Made by a program: the position numbers and the translations under genes. From JBEKYD01 sp052148435 (GTDB lineage Bacteria > Acidobacteriota > Terriglobia > Bryobacterales > Bryobacteraceae), in assembly GCA_052148435.1 (NCBI GenBank), contig JBKQIF010000039.1, forward strand, positions 1 to 64,000: a DNA stretch of 64,000 nt. The letters are read 5' to 3'. The notes beneath the pieces are model-generated. The model searched no databases. It was given only the letters and a program-made list of their open reading frames with translations, and was not told the DNA's origin. This document shows, one piece after another, positions 1-8,422 of the stretch (the stretch's first letter is position 1; each line of letters opens with the position of its first letter).

Positions 1-2
1 AG

Positions 3-542
3 GCGTGCACCCAGGAAGACATGCCGGCCGAAACCGGATGGCTGCCGCACGAGGGCACGTGGAACTATGCGGCTGCGTTCGTGGCCCACGTGTATCTCTG
101 GGCGGGGCTGGAAGACTGGGCGCGGACTACGTTTACCGGCTTTTTGAACCATGCCACGCCGCTGTATTGCTGGCGGGAGGAACAGCCGCTTCGAGGGTCG
201 CTCGCGGCCAGCTACGTGGGCGACATGCCGCACAACTGGGCCAGCGCGGAATGCGTGCTTTACCTGCGCCACATGCTGGCGCTCGAAGATGGCCAATCGC
301 TGCGGCTGCTGGCGGGCATCGGCTCAGCGGAACTGGCGGCCGGCGAGCCGTTCGCGATTTCGGGATCGCCTACTCGCTTTGGCCGGATCTCGATGCGGCT
401 GGAGCCGCTCGGGCGGAAACGCGGATGGCAGATCCACTTCGAACGGGAACCGGGACCGGCTCCCGCTTCCGTAATCCTGCCGCGCGGGATGGCACCGGTC
501 GATCCCGCGGTGCGCAAGTGGAGCGCAACCTGGGCCGTCTAA
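3..542 (+). CDS. C-terminal part of a glycosidase-like protein (5'-truncated by the window)
   Basis: The reading frame is open to the left edge of the window and ends at TAA 540-542, so only the last ~180 codons are present. The visible part is rich in aromatic residues and has a helical pattern with motifs such as LPHEGTWNYAAAF and MPHNWASAE, followed by a beta-rich tail. This resembles the C-terminal end of (alpha/alpha)-toroid glycoside hydrolases with a trailing beta-domain. The first in-frame ATG (position 21) is probably internal, because coding potential continues upstream. The next gene is a sugar/solute symporter, which fits a carbohydrate context. Family assignment is inferred from overall appearance only and is not certain. 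Confidence 0.6.
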   Translation, partial: ACTQEDMPAETGWLPHEGTWNYAAAFVAHVYLWAGLEDWARTTFTGFLNHATPLYCWREEQPLRGSLAASYVGDMPHNWASAECVLYLRHMLALEDGQSLRLLAGIGSAELAAGEPFAISGSPTRFGRISMRLEPLGRKRGWQIHFEREPGPAPASVILPRGMAPVDPAVRKWSATWAV

Positions 543-688
543 TCGCCCTGCACCCGCTCCGCGGCGCCGGCTGGTTCGCAGTACTTCCGATACGGCTGCC
601 GGCGCGCTCGGCAACCTTTGCTTTTGGCGATTCCGCGCGCTAAACTTAGGGGCTTCAAATTCCCTCGGAGACTGCAAAGGCTCTATCA

Positions 689-2341
689 GTGAAACTCGCT
701 GCGGTAGATTACGTCATCCTCGTACTGTATTTCGCCTTTGTCTTAGGCATCGGTTGGAGGCTCCGCAAAGGGATCTCCTCCAGCGGCGACTTCCTCACGT
801 CCGGGCGTTCGGTCCCGGTCTGGATCACCAGCCTGGCGTTCATCGCGGCCAATCTAGGCGCGGTGGAACTTATCGGCATGGCCGCTTCGGGCGCCAAGTA
901 CGGCATCATGACCGCCCATTTCTATTGGCTCGGAGCCATCCCCGCCATGCTGTTCATGGGCATTTTCATGATGCCTTTCTATTACGGCAGCAAGGCCCGT
1001 TCGGTACCGGAATACCTGAAGATGCGGTTCGACGAAAAGACCCGCGCCTTCAACGCCTTCTCCTTCGCGGTCATGACCATCCTGGCCTCGGGCATCTCCA
1101 TGTACGCCCTGGGGCTGTTGCTGCAACTGGTGCTGGGATGGAGTTTCACGATTTCCGTGCTGGCTTCGGCGGCCATCGTGCTGGCGTATACTTTCCTCGG
1201 CGGCCTCACCAGCGCCATATATAATGAGGTCCTGCAGTTTCTCCTGATCGTAACGGGGTTCGCGCCATTGGCCATTCTGGCGGTCAGTAAGGCCGGAGGC
1301 TGGCAGGGAATGGTGGGCCGCCTCCAGCCAAATATGGTGCACGCCTGGCGGTACATGGGCAGCCCCACGGAGAACCCCATGGGGGTCGAACTCTTCGGCA
1401 TGATTGCGGGCCTGGGCTTCGTGCTCTCGTTCGGTTACTGGTGCACCAACTTTCTGGTGGTCCAGCGCGCCATGGCCGCCGACTCGATGTCGGCAGCCCG
1501 CCGCACCCCGCTGATCGGCACCCTGCCTAAGATGATTTTGCCCTTCATCGTCATCATGCCCGGTATCGCCGCGCTGGCTCTTTCGAAGATGAACCTCGGT
1601 TACGCCTTTCCTCTGAAAGCCACCGGCGGCCCCGACTACGACCAGGCCCTGACCACCCTGATGGCCCAATTCTATCCGGCGGGCATGTTGGGCGTTGGCC
1701 TGACCGGCCTGATGGCTTCCTTCATGTCCGGCATGGCGGGCAATGTCACGGCATTCAACACGGTGTTCACGTATGACATCTATCAGAGCTACATTCGTCC
1801 CGGCGCGCCCGACCGGCACTACCTGACGGTGGGCCGCGTCACCACCGTGGCGGGCGTGATATTGTCCATCGGCGCCGCTTACCTGGCCACGCGCTACAAC
1901 AACCTGATGGATTTGCTGCAGCTTGTCTTCGGTGTCGTGAACGCGCCGTTGTTCGCCACGTTCCTTTTGGGCATGTTTTGGAAGCGCGCCACGGCGAACG
2001 GCGCCTTCGCGGGATTGAGCCTCGGCACTGCCGCGGCGATCCTGACGCTTTCGTCCACGGTCGCGGAGGGCAAGGGCGGCTGGATCGCCCATCTCCATAC
2101 GTTCCCGTCGCAAATGGCGCAGAACTTCTGGATCGCCATCATCGCGTTCACGACCAGTTTCGTCATCTCCGTCGCGGTCAGCATGGTGACTACGCCGCGT
2201 CCGGACAAGGAAATGGAAGGTCTGGTCTACGGCCTCACCAAAGTTCCACGCGACGAGAACGCGAAGTGGTACCAACGGCCCGCGCCGCTGGCTGTTACGG
2301 TAGTGATATTACTCGTCATCCTCAATATTTGGTTTAGGTGA
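689..2341 (+). CDS. Sodium:solute symporter (SSS family)
   Basis: A 550-residue integral membrane protein with about 13 hydrophobic segments. It begins with a short N-tail and a first helix (VDYVILVLYFAFVLGIGW), then the SSS-typical SSGDFLTSGRSVP and a GALEL-like stretch (LGAVELIGMAASGAKYG). Proteins of this family import sugars, amino acids, carboxylates or other solutes with Na+; the substrate cannot be read from sequence. The start is GTG, with an AAAGG stretch about 9 nt upstream. A 64-codon membrane protein follows after a 1-nt gap, so the two are probably co-transcribed. The length and uninterrupted helices indicate an intact gene. Confidence 0.93.
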   Translation: MKLAAVDYVILVLYFAFVLGIGWRLRKGISSSGDFLTSGRSVPVWITSLAFIAANLGAVELIGMAASGAKYGIMTAHFYWLGAIPAMLFMGIFMMPFYYGSKARSVPEYLKMRFDEKTRAFNAFSFAVMTILASGISMYALGLLLQLVLGWSFTISVLASAAIVLAYTFLGGLTSAIYNEVLQFLLIVTGFAPLAILAVSKAGGWQGMVGRLQPNMVHAWRYMGSPTENPMGVELFGMIAGLGFVLSFGYWCTNFLVVQRAMAADSMSAARRTPLIGTLPKMILPFIVIMPGIAALALSKMNLGYAFPLKATGGPDYDQALTTLMAQFYPAGMLGVGLTGLMASFMSGMAGNVTAFNTVFTYDIYQSYIRPGAPDRHYLTVGRVTTVAGVILSIGAAYLATRYNNLMDLLQLVFGVVNAPLFATFLLGMFWKRATANGAFAGLSLGTAAAILTLSSTVAEGKGGWIAHLHTFPSQMAQNFWIAIIAFTTSFVISVAVSMVTTPRPDKEMEGLVYGLTKVPRDENAKWYQRPAPLAVTVVILLVILNIWFR

Positions 2342-2342
2342 T

Positions 2343-2537
2343 ATGGACCTGAGAGTGCCTTCGGGCTGGTTCTTTGTTCTGCTCGGCCTCATCCTGCTGG
2401 GGATGGGCGTCTTCGCGCCGGACACGCGCGCCGCGCTTACTACCGCCAACGTCAATTTGTACTCCGGCGCGTGCATGCTGGTCTTCGGACTCTTTCTGCT
2501 GCTGATGGCCTGGCGCGCGACGCGAAGCAAAGTGTGA
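2343..2537 (+). CDS. Small two-helix membrane protein next to the symporter
   Basis: Encodes 64 residues with two hydrophobic helices (about residues 9-24 and 38-57) and a basic C-terminus (WRATRSKV). It starts one nucleotide after the symporter stop codon, which implies translational coupling and a role as an accessory or stabilising subunit of the symporter. No catalytic motif is visible. Its function is unknown; the link to the symporter is inferred only from spacing. Confidence 0.7.
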   Translation: MDLRVPSGWFFVLLGLILLGMGVFAPDTRAALTTANVNLYSGACMLVFGLFLLLMAWRATRSKV

Positions 2538-2577
2538 TCGACGCCTTGCGGTTGCGCCGCGGATCGGCGCCGATCCG

Positions 2578-3816
2578 TCACTTCTGGGTTTGCGGCGCGT
2601 TCAGAAAGGCGACCAGGTCGCCGATGTCGGTGGCCTCCAGGGCCGGCCACGAAATGCCCATCTTTTCGACGCGATCCATCATTTGGGGGCCGTGCTTCCA
2701 GAGGCCGGCGGTAAACGTAACGGCGGTGTAGGCATCGCTGCCGGCACGCAGGCGTGGTCCCAATCGGGTACCCTCCGCCTCCGGTCCGTGGCACTGCGCA
2801 CAGCCGCGCAGTGTGAATACCTGCTCGCCGACGAAGGGGGAGCCGGTGGGCTCGACGTATCGCAGGCTGGCGAGGAAGGCCGTGAGGTCGGCCATTTCGT
2901 CGCGCTGAAGCGTCGGCGGCGCGATGCCGTTCTCGCGTCCCAGCCGCAGCATGGCGGGCGCGTGATTCCAGAGCACGCTGGCAAAGGCCGCGGTGGTGAG
3001 CGGGAGATCGTGCTCCGGCCCCAGCCCCGGACCCAACTCGCCGCCGTGTCCTTCCACGGAGTGGCACCGGATACAGCGGGCCTGAAATACCTTCCAGCCG
3101 CGGCCGGCGTCGCCGGCGTTCTCCGGCGCGTGCGCGGAGGGGTTCTTTTCTCCAACGTAGGCGACCAGATCGTTCATCTCGCTGCCGGTGAACTCGGGCC
3201 AGTGTCCGAGGGCTTTGGCAATCGGCGCGACCATCGACTGGGTGTGATTCCACATCGCGCGCATCCATTCATCGGGGCCGGTAGCGGCATCCGACAGTTC
3301 GGGTGCGGACTTCCCGCCTATCGATCGCACGGAATGGCAGGTGGCGCAGCCTTTCTCGTGGAAGACTTTCCGGCCGGAGGCCGCGTCGCCAGGATGGCCG
3401 GCATTGGCGGCCCGATAGAGGAACGCGAGCATGTCCGCCATGTCCTGGGAGGTCAACCGCGGATAAGAGTTGCGGCCGACCCGGCGTGACATGGCCGGGG
3501 CGTGGCTCCACAGCTTGATCGCCAGCCAGCCCACGGGCGGCGTGCCGGGACGCTCCGCGGAAAGATCCGGCGCGGTGTGGCCGCCGGAGCCGTCGATGGA
3601 GTGGCAACTGGAGCATTGCTTTTCTCCGAAAAACAGCGCGGCGCCGTGCTGGGCGTCACCGGAGAAATAGAGAGCGTGCCGCACGGCAGCAGGCCGGCGT
3701 TCCCAAACCAAAATGGCGGCCAGCGCGGCGGAGGCAATCGCTGCCGCAGCGATCCAGAGCAGAAGTTGCGTACGTCCACCCAGCATTCGCCAGGAAGAGT
3801 GCACGTCAGACGCCAT
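2578..3816 (-). CDS. Membrane-anchored tetrahaem cytochrome c
   Basis: A 412-residue protein with one N-terminal transmembrane helix (about residues 18-37) and four CxxCH haem-binding motifs (CSSCH at 68, CATCH at 157, CIRCH at 248, CAQCH at 339). The motifs are spaced 89-91 residues apart, so the protein is four tandem monohaem domains. Each module has a downstream W-x-H-x-x-x-M signature (e.g. LWSHAPAM, LWNHAPAM), whose Met is a plausible sixth haem ligand. It probably faces the periplasm and relays electrons. It lies downstream of, and on the same strand as, the kinase/regulator pair and opposite the large respiratory operon, so it may belong to the same electron-transfer system. It converges with the symporter operon. 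Confidence 0.92.
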   Translation of the reverse strand: MASDVHSSWRMLGGRTQLLLWIAAAAIASAALAAILVWERRPAAVRHALYFSGDAQHGAALFFGEKQCSSCHSIDGSGGHTAPDLSAERPGTPPVGWLAIKLWSHAPAMSRRVGRNSYPRLTSQDMADMLAFLYRAANAGHPGDAASGRKVFHEKGCATCHSVRSIGGKSAPELSDAATGPDEWMRAMWNHTQSMVAPIAKALGHWPEFTGSEMNDLVAYVGEKNPSAHAPENAGDAGRGWKVFQARCIRCHSVEGHGGELGPGLGPEHDLPLTTAAFASVLWNHAPAMLRLGRENGIAPPTLQRDEMADLTAFLASLRYVEPTGSPFVGEQVFTLRGCAQCHGPEAEGTRLGPRLRAGSDAYTAVTFTAGLWKHGPQMMDRVEKMGISWPALEATDIGDLVAFLNAPQTQK

Positions 3817-3873
3817 CCGAAAGTCCTCCGCGTTTATTCAGTCCGACGAGCAGCGGCGCGCCGGGCAATGCAA

Positions 3874-3898
3874 GGGCCGTACGATTTTCGTACGGCCC
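3874..3898 (-). terminator. Perfect 11-bp inverted repeat after the response-regulator gene
   Basis: GGGCCGTACGA (3874-3884), a 3-nt loop (ttt on the plus strand), then TCGTACGGCCC (3888-3898): a perfect 11-bp GC-rich stem. It starts 1-2 nt after the stop codon of the sigma-54 regulator on the minus strand. The following bases (TTGCATT) are only weakly U-rich, so termination efficiency is uncertain, but the position fits an intrinsic terminator or mRNA 3'-end stabiliser separating the regulator from the tetrahaem cytochrome gene. Confidence 0.6.
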
Positions 3899-3899
3899 A

Positions 3900-5258
3900 T
3901 CAGCCATTATACTGGCGTAATTTGCGATACAACGTATCGCGCGAAATACCAAGCAACGATGCGGCTTTGGTGCGGTTACCGTCCGCCACTCGCAAGGCCT
4001 GCTGAATGGCCAGCCGCTCCATTTGCTCCATGGAAACCGGAGGATTCGAGGCCTGGGCGGGGCCGATCTCCGCGGCGCCGGGGCTGAGCAAAGGACTGAG
4101 GTCCTTGCCGGTGATGGATTGCGGGTTATCGGCGGACAACGCGGAGGCGCTTTCGATCAGGCTTTCGAGCTCGCGCACGTTGCCCGGAAACGGATAACCC
4201 AACAGCAACTCCAACGCGCAGCGGGACAGAGAAATCTCGCGGCCGTATCTGCGCGCGAGCCGGCCGGCGAAGTGCTGCGCCAGAACCAGAATGTCTTCCG
4301 GCCGCGTCCGCAGCGGAGGCACCTGCAAGACGACCGTGGCAACGCGGAAATACAAATCCTCGCGCAGCGCGCCGCCACGCAGCTCGGGCAGCGGGCGATT
4401 GGTGGCCGAGACGACGCGCACGTCGACATGGAGCGACCTGGCGCTGCCCACGGGACGCAGCTCGCCTTCCTGCAGCACGCGGAGAAGCTTCACCTGGACG
4501 TCCTTGGGCATCTCGCCGATTTCGTCCAAGAAAACCGTGCCTCCCGAGGCGGCGGAAAAGATGCCGGGGGAATCGGCATAGGCACCAGTGAAGGCACCGC
4601 GGCGGAAGCCGAAGAGCTCGCTTTCGACAAGCTCGCGTGGCAAGGCTCCGCTGTTGACGGCGACGAACGGCATGCGGGCGCGCGGGCTAGCCTGATGAAT
4701 GGCGCGGGCGAGCATCTCCTTGCCGGTTCCGGTTTCGCCGACGATGAGGATCGCGGCATCGGTGGCCGCAGCGAGGCGGGCGCGATCGAGCAAGCGCTCC
4801 ATGGCTTGCGAGACGGCGATGATATTTTCGAAACAGGCGTGGCGCTCGAGATGGCCTTCGAGCTGGGCGACGCGCTCGCGCAGCTCCATGACTTCCATCA
4901 GGCGCGCGATTTTCTTGCGCACCGCCTCATAATCGAAAGGCTTGGTCAGATAATCTTCGGCGCCCCTCTTCATGGCCTCAACCGCGGTCTCGATGGTGCC
5001 GTAGCCAGTCATGATGACCACGGCGAGGTCGGGGGCGAGGCGGCGCAGCTCACTGGTCAGCGCGAGGCCGTCCATCAATGGCATGATGAGGTCGACCAGC
5101 GCGAGCGAGATGCGCGGATTGGCGGCGTAGATGGCCAGCGCCTCGGTTCCGGACTGGGCGACCTCGACCCGATAACCCTCACGCGCGAGAAACTCTTTCA
5201 GCGTGGCGGCGAGGCTCGCGTCGTCGTCGACGACCAGAATGGCCGGGCCGGGTTTCAC
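3900..5258 (-). CDS. Sigma-54-dependent response regulator (NtrC family)
   Basis: A 452-residue activator with the full NtrC layout. The receiver domain covers residues 1-~120 (acidic DDD at 11-13, phospho-acceptor Asp ~56 in LVDLIMP, Lys in LTKPFD). The AAA+ central domain has Walker A GETGTGKEM, the sigma-54 contact loop GAFTGA and Walker B VFLDEIGEM. The C-terminal Fis-type helix-turn-helix ends GNRTKAASLLGISRDTLYRKL. It should activate RNA polymerase-sigma54 when phosphorylated by the upstream kinase, whose gene overlaps by 4 nt. The divergent region next to the kinase carries a GG-N10-GC element and two dyads, so the likely target is the cytochrome operon starting at 6756. Confidence 0.96.
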   Translation of the reverse strand: MKPGPAILVVDDDASLAATLKEFLAREGYRVEVAQSGTEALAIYAANPRISLALVDLIMPLMDGLALTSELRRLAPDLAVVIMTGYGTIETAVEAMKRGAEDYLTKPFDYEAVRKKIARLMEVMELRERVAQLEGHLERHACFENIIAVSQAMERLLDRARLAAATDAAILIVGETGTGKEMLARAIHQASPRARMPFVAVNSGALPRELVESELFGFRRGAFTGAYADSPGIFSAASGGTVFLDEIGEMPKDVQVKLLRVLQEGELRPVGSARSLHVDVRVVSATNRPLPELRGGALREDLYFRVATVVLQVPPLRTRPEDILVLAQHFAGRLARRYGREISLSRCALELLLGYPFPGNVRELESLIESASALSADNPQSITGKDLSPLLSPGAAEIGPAQASNPPVSMEQMERLAIQQALRVADGNRTKAASLLGISRDTLYRKLRQYNG

Positions 5259-6535
5259 GATCTTGCCTCCAGCGCGAGCGGTAAATCGATGTAGGCCGTT
5301 GCCCCGCGCCCCGCTTCACTCTCGATGCGAATGGAGCCGCCGTGTTCGGCAACGAAATTCTTGGCGATGGCGAGGCCAAGGCCGGTTCCCTTGCCGGGCT
5401 CCTTGGTGGTGAAAAAGGGCTCGAAGACGCGCGCCAGGTTGGGCTGGCTGATGCCTGGGCCATTGTCGCGCACAGCCACCTCGATTGTGCCCGGGCGAAT
5501 CGGGCGGCAACTGACACAGATCTTTCCGCCCACGGGAATCGCGTCCAGCGCATTGCTCAGCAGGATGAGAAGAACCGTTTCCAACAGATTGCGATCGGCG
5601 CAAACCGGCAGCCCCCTGGCTTGGGAGGTTTCGGTGATGAGCGTGGCGCGTTTGGCCTGAATAACCGGCTGAAAGAACCCGGCAACGGATTCCACGGTCG
5701 CGCCGAGATCCTGATTCTGTTTGTCCACCGGCCCCATGCGGGCGAATTCGAGGAGCCTCTGCACGAAGTGGCGGCAAAACTTCAGGCCGTCTTCCAGTTG
5801 TGCAAGATCGCTATCGCCATGGGAGCGCTCGCGCATGAGCTGGACGCGCAGCAGCAGGGCCGCCAGCGGGGAATTCAAATGATGCGCCGTGCCGGCCGCC
5901 ATTTTTCCCATGCTGGTGAGCTTTTCCAGCTCGAGCATGGCCTCGCGCCAGCGAACGCGCTCGCGGATGTCGGAGGTCGCTTCGAGGAAATGGACCGGGC
6001 CATCGCGCTCCCGAAACGGGCGAAGGCTGAGTTCCACCGGGAACCGCGCACCGTTGCGGCCGAGCCGCGTGGTTTCGACATTGAGCACCGCTTCGCCCGC
6101 CTCAACCCGGCCCATCATGTCCCGCAACTCGGCCATCTTGGCCGGGGGCACGGTGGGCAGCGTCCGCCCGCCGGTTTCGCCCTTGGTATAGCCGTACATG
6201 CGCTCTGCCGAGGCGTTCCACTCGGCGACGCGCAGCTCTTTGTCGTAAAGGATCACTCCTCCCGGAAAATCCTCCAGCAGTCCGCGATACCGCTCATTCG
6301 ATCGCCGCAGATCCTCCTCGCTGATCCGCCTCTGACGGAGCACGAACCATGCCGCCCAGAATGCCAACACCAGCGAAGAGGCCACGCCGCGCGTGATGTA
6401 GAGATAATGCAGCGTGAGGTAATTGGCATCGCGAAAGAAACGGTTCTCCACCAACTCCCAGGCCGCGAAGACCACCGACACGATCGTGATGCTCGACAGA
6501 GTCAGAGTCGCCCAAAACCACTGCTTCTCGCCCAT
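5255..6535 (-). CDS. PAS-domain sensor histidine kinase
   Basis: A 426-residue kinase. Two N-terminal transmembrane helices (about residues 8-25 and 48-68) enclose a short loop. A PAS domain follows (~75-190, ending with the PAC signature), then a dimerisation/phosphoacceptor region with His in GTAHHLNSPLAALLL and a HATPase domain with N box (LSNALDAI), DNGPGI, FEPFFTTK and GTGLGLAI motifs. It is encoded first in an operon with the sigma-54 regulator (4-nt overlap ATGA). The small extracytoplasmic loop suggests that a membrane, redox or cytoplasmic PAS signal is sensed rather than a bulky ligand. The probable role is control of the divergent electron-transfer operon. Confidence 0.95.
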   Translation of the reverse strand: MGEKQWFWATLTLSSITIVSVVFAAWELVENRFFRDANYLTLHYLYITRGVASSLVLAFWAAWFVLRQRRISEEDLRRSNERYRGLLEDFPGGVILYDKELRVAEWNASAERMYGYTKGETGGRTLPTVPPAKMAELRDMMGRVEAGEAVLNVETTRLGRNGARFPVELSLRPFRERDGPVHFLEATSDIRERVRWREAMLELEKLTSMGKMAAGTAHHLNSPLAALLLRVQLMRERSHGDSDLAQLEDGLKFCRHFVQRLLEFARMGPVDKQNQDLGATVESVAGFFQPVIQAKRATLITETSQARGLPVCADRNLLETVLLILLSNALDAIPVGGKICVSCRPIRPGTIEVAVRDNGPGISQPNLARVFEPFFTTKEPGKGTGLGLAIAKNFVAEHGGSIRIESEAGRGATAYIDLPLALEARS

Positions 6536-6594
6536 AAAACCGATGCCAGCTTATCGTATCAGCATCGGAGTTAACTTGCGATTAATTTTTGGAG

Positions 6595-6633
6595 TGTCCG
6601 ATTATTGGACAGCAGACTGTTTTTAGGACAGTC
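6595..6633. promoter_or_regulatory. Tandem dyad sites, candidate activator-binding sites
   Basis: Two adjacent inverted repeats with the same 7-nt spacer: TGTCC-N7-GGACA (6595-6611) and GACTGT-N7-ACAGTC (6615-6633). The repeated half-site TNGGACAG occurs twice about 21 bp apart, i.e. on the same helix face. They lie ~60-100 bp upstream of a sigma-54-like element and between the sigma-54 regulator operon and the divergent cytochrome operon, the usual place for NtrC-type enhancer sites. Assignment to this regulator is inference. Confidence 0.5.
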
Positions 6634-6695
6634 CGGTCTCCGGGCTGTCGAGCGATAAATTCGCGGTTTCGCGTTTCCCCAGCCTCTAACTTCAA

Positions 6696-6711
6696 TGGTC
6701 ATCCAAGTGCT
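6696..6711 (+). promoter_or_regulatory. Candidate sigma-54 (-24/-12) promoter of the cytochrome operon
   Basis: TGGTCATCCAAGTGCT has the invariant GG (6697-6698) and GC (6709-6710) separated by exactly 10 nt, and matches TGG and TGCT of the consensus TGGCAC-N5-TTGCT, with mismatches in the middle positions. Transcription would start near 6722, about 34 nt before the GTG start of the cytochrome-porin gene. The neighbouring sigma-54 activator gene supports the call; the core match is imperfect. Confidence 0.45.
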
Positions 6712-6755
6712 TGCACGGTTCCCGTTGCAATGGCGTCAACCAGCGGGAGGCCACA

Positions 6756-8396
6756 GTGCTCAGGTTTGCGAGAACGTTCATCCCTAGTGTCGTTGCGGGA
6801 GCCACGATTCTGGTCTTGTTCTCTTCGTCGAACAGTTACGCGATACCGCCCTTCGCGCGAAAATATCAAACGTCCTGTCAAACTTGCCATCTCGATTTTC
6901 CGAAGCTGACCGATTTCGGCAAGGCTTTTAAGGACGCGGGATTCAAGTTCCCGGCCGACGATGAAACTTACCTCAAGGAAGCGCCGGTGATGCTCGGGGC
7001 TCCGGCGAACAAAGACTCATTTCCCAATTCGGTATGGCCAGGGACGATGCCGGGCATGCCGCCGGTGGGGCTGCGCTACAACCAGTTTTTTCAGTACACA
7101 GGGTCGAACCGGAACCAGTTCAATTCGCTGGCGGCTCCCGGGACGGTTCCCGGGACGATTCCAGCGACGGATTTTCAAGCCGGGTTTTTCAGCGTTTTTA
7201 CGGCGGGAAATCTTGGCAGCGATATCGCATTCTGGGTGGACGACGATCTCAGCGTCTCCGGCGACAACGGCGCGGGTAGTTTGGGAGACGCTTATCTGAA
7301 GTTCGTCAACATCGGACGACTGGCGAAGTTGCCGAAGGACTCACTGTCCGTCCGCGCCGGCCAGTTCGAGTTGGACCTGCCCTTCACGCAGGCCCGGACC
7401 ATCAATCTGAGTCCTTACGATATTTATCAGCAAACCAACATCGGCGCGACGCTGCCCGGGGCACAGCAGCAGAACGTGGGTAATCAATTCTCGTTCGCCA
7501 ACGCGGTGCGAGGCATTGAACTGAGCGGCGGCCATGCCTATGGCGGGTATCACTATTCCATCGCGGTTTTCGATCAAAACACGACCGGTATTAGTCAGTC
7601 GTCGAATCTGTTTCCCGGAGTTCCTTCGGCGACGGCAAGCGCGAATGGGGGGGTGGGTTTCAGCTCCGATTCAAACTTCAAGAACGTCTATGCGCGCGCC
7701 TCCTACCGATTCAATCTCGAGAGCGATTCCAAGAGCCGGCGGGAGATTCAGGCCGCCGGCGCGACCGGGCCTCACGATCATACGTACCTGAGCCTGGGGA
7801 CCTTCTACATGTACGGAGATTCGCTGCAGACGGTTCCGGGAGCGACGACCGGCAACGTCAACACGTTCCTGAGCAACCGGGAGCCATACTACCGGGTGGG
7901 CGGAGACTTCAGCTTCAACTACCGGACGTTCAACGTCTACGGGCTGTATATGTTGGGCCACGATTCCAACATGCTGCCGGTGGATGCGACGGGCGCGCCG
8001 ATTCCCTTGCCGCTCAGTTCGAGCAGTCCCGCGGCCGCCGGTTTTATGACGGGCATACCCGCCACTTTCAGCGGCGGCTTTGTGCAGGCCGATTACCTGT
8101 TGAAGCCGTGGATCATGGCGATCGTGCGCTGGGATCAGGTGAACTCCACGGCGGATCGGATCAACGGCTTGGCGTTCGCGACGAACACGTCGTATTTCGC
8201 GCCCTACAATTCAAGCCGGGACCGGTGGACTCCCGGCGTGCAGTTCCTGATTCGCCCCAACATCAAGCTTTCCTTTGAGTACCAGGTCCGGCCATCGCAG
8301 TTTGTGACCACTGTGAACCTTCCCAACGGCAACCCGGCCGCGACGAGCCCGTTCCGGGTGAATACGGCAGTGGTCGCGCTCGAGTTTGTGTACTGA
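6756..8396 (+). CDS. Fused monohaem cytochrome c / outer-membrane porin (Cyc2-like)
   Basis: The GTG at 6756 is preferred: GGGAGG lies 5 nt upstream and it gives a clean signal peptide (about residues 1-29, ending NSYA). Further upstream in-frame starts add an unlikely N-tail. The 546-residue product has one haem motif CQTCH (Cys41, Cys44, His45) inside PPFARKYQTSC...FPKLTDFGKAFKDAGF, the signature of fused cytochrome-porins, followed by ~480 residues of beta-strand-rich sequence ending in an aromatic (VALEFVY), typical of an outer-membrane barrel. Cyc2 of iron oxidisers has the same architecture; related proteins also occur in organisms without known iron oxidation. It is the first gene of a respiratory operon with a cupredoxin and a bc-type complex. 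Confidence 0.82.
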   Translation: MLRFARTFIPSVVAGATILVLFSSSNSYAIPPFARKYQTSCQTCHLDFPKLTDFGKAFKDAGFKFPADDETYLKEAPVMLGAPANKDSFPNSVWPGTMPGMPPVGLRYNQFFQYTGSNRNQFNSLAAPGTVPGTIPATDFQAGFFSVFTAGNLGSDIAFWVDDDLSVSGDNGAGSLGDAYLKFVNIGRLAKLPKDSLSVRAGQFELDLPFTQARTINLSPYDIYQQTNIGATLPGAQQQNVGNQFSFANAVRGIELSGGHAYGGYHYSIAVFDQNTTGISQSSNLFPGVPSATASANGGVGFSSDSNFKNVYARASYRFNLESDSKSRREIQAAGATGPHDHTYLSLGTFYMYGDSLQTVPGATTGNVNTFLSNREPYYRVGGDFSFNYRTFNVYGLYMLGHDSNMLPVDATGAPIPLPLSSSSPAAAGFMTGIPATFSGGFVQADYLLKPWIMAIVRWDQVNSTADRINGLAFATNTSYFAPYNSSRDRWTPGVQFLIRPNIKLSFEYQVRPSQFVTTVNLPNGNPAATSPFRVNTAVVALEFVY

Positions 8397-8422
8397 TTTT
8401 TGAGAGAGGAACTTAACCGATC

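Noticed and set aside
6756..8396. Naming the first operon gene outright as an iron oxidase (cyc2)
   Set aside because: The signature is shared with cytochrome-porins of unproven function; only Cyc2-like is justified.
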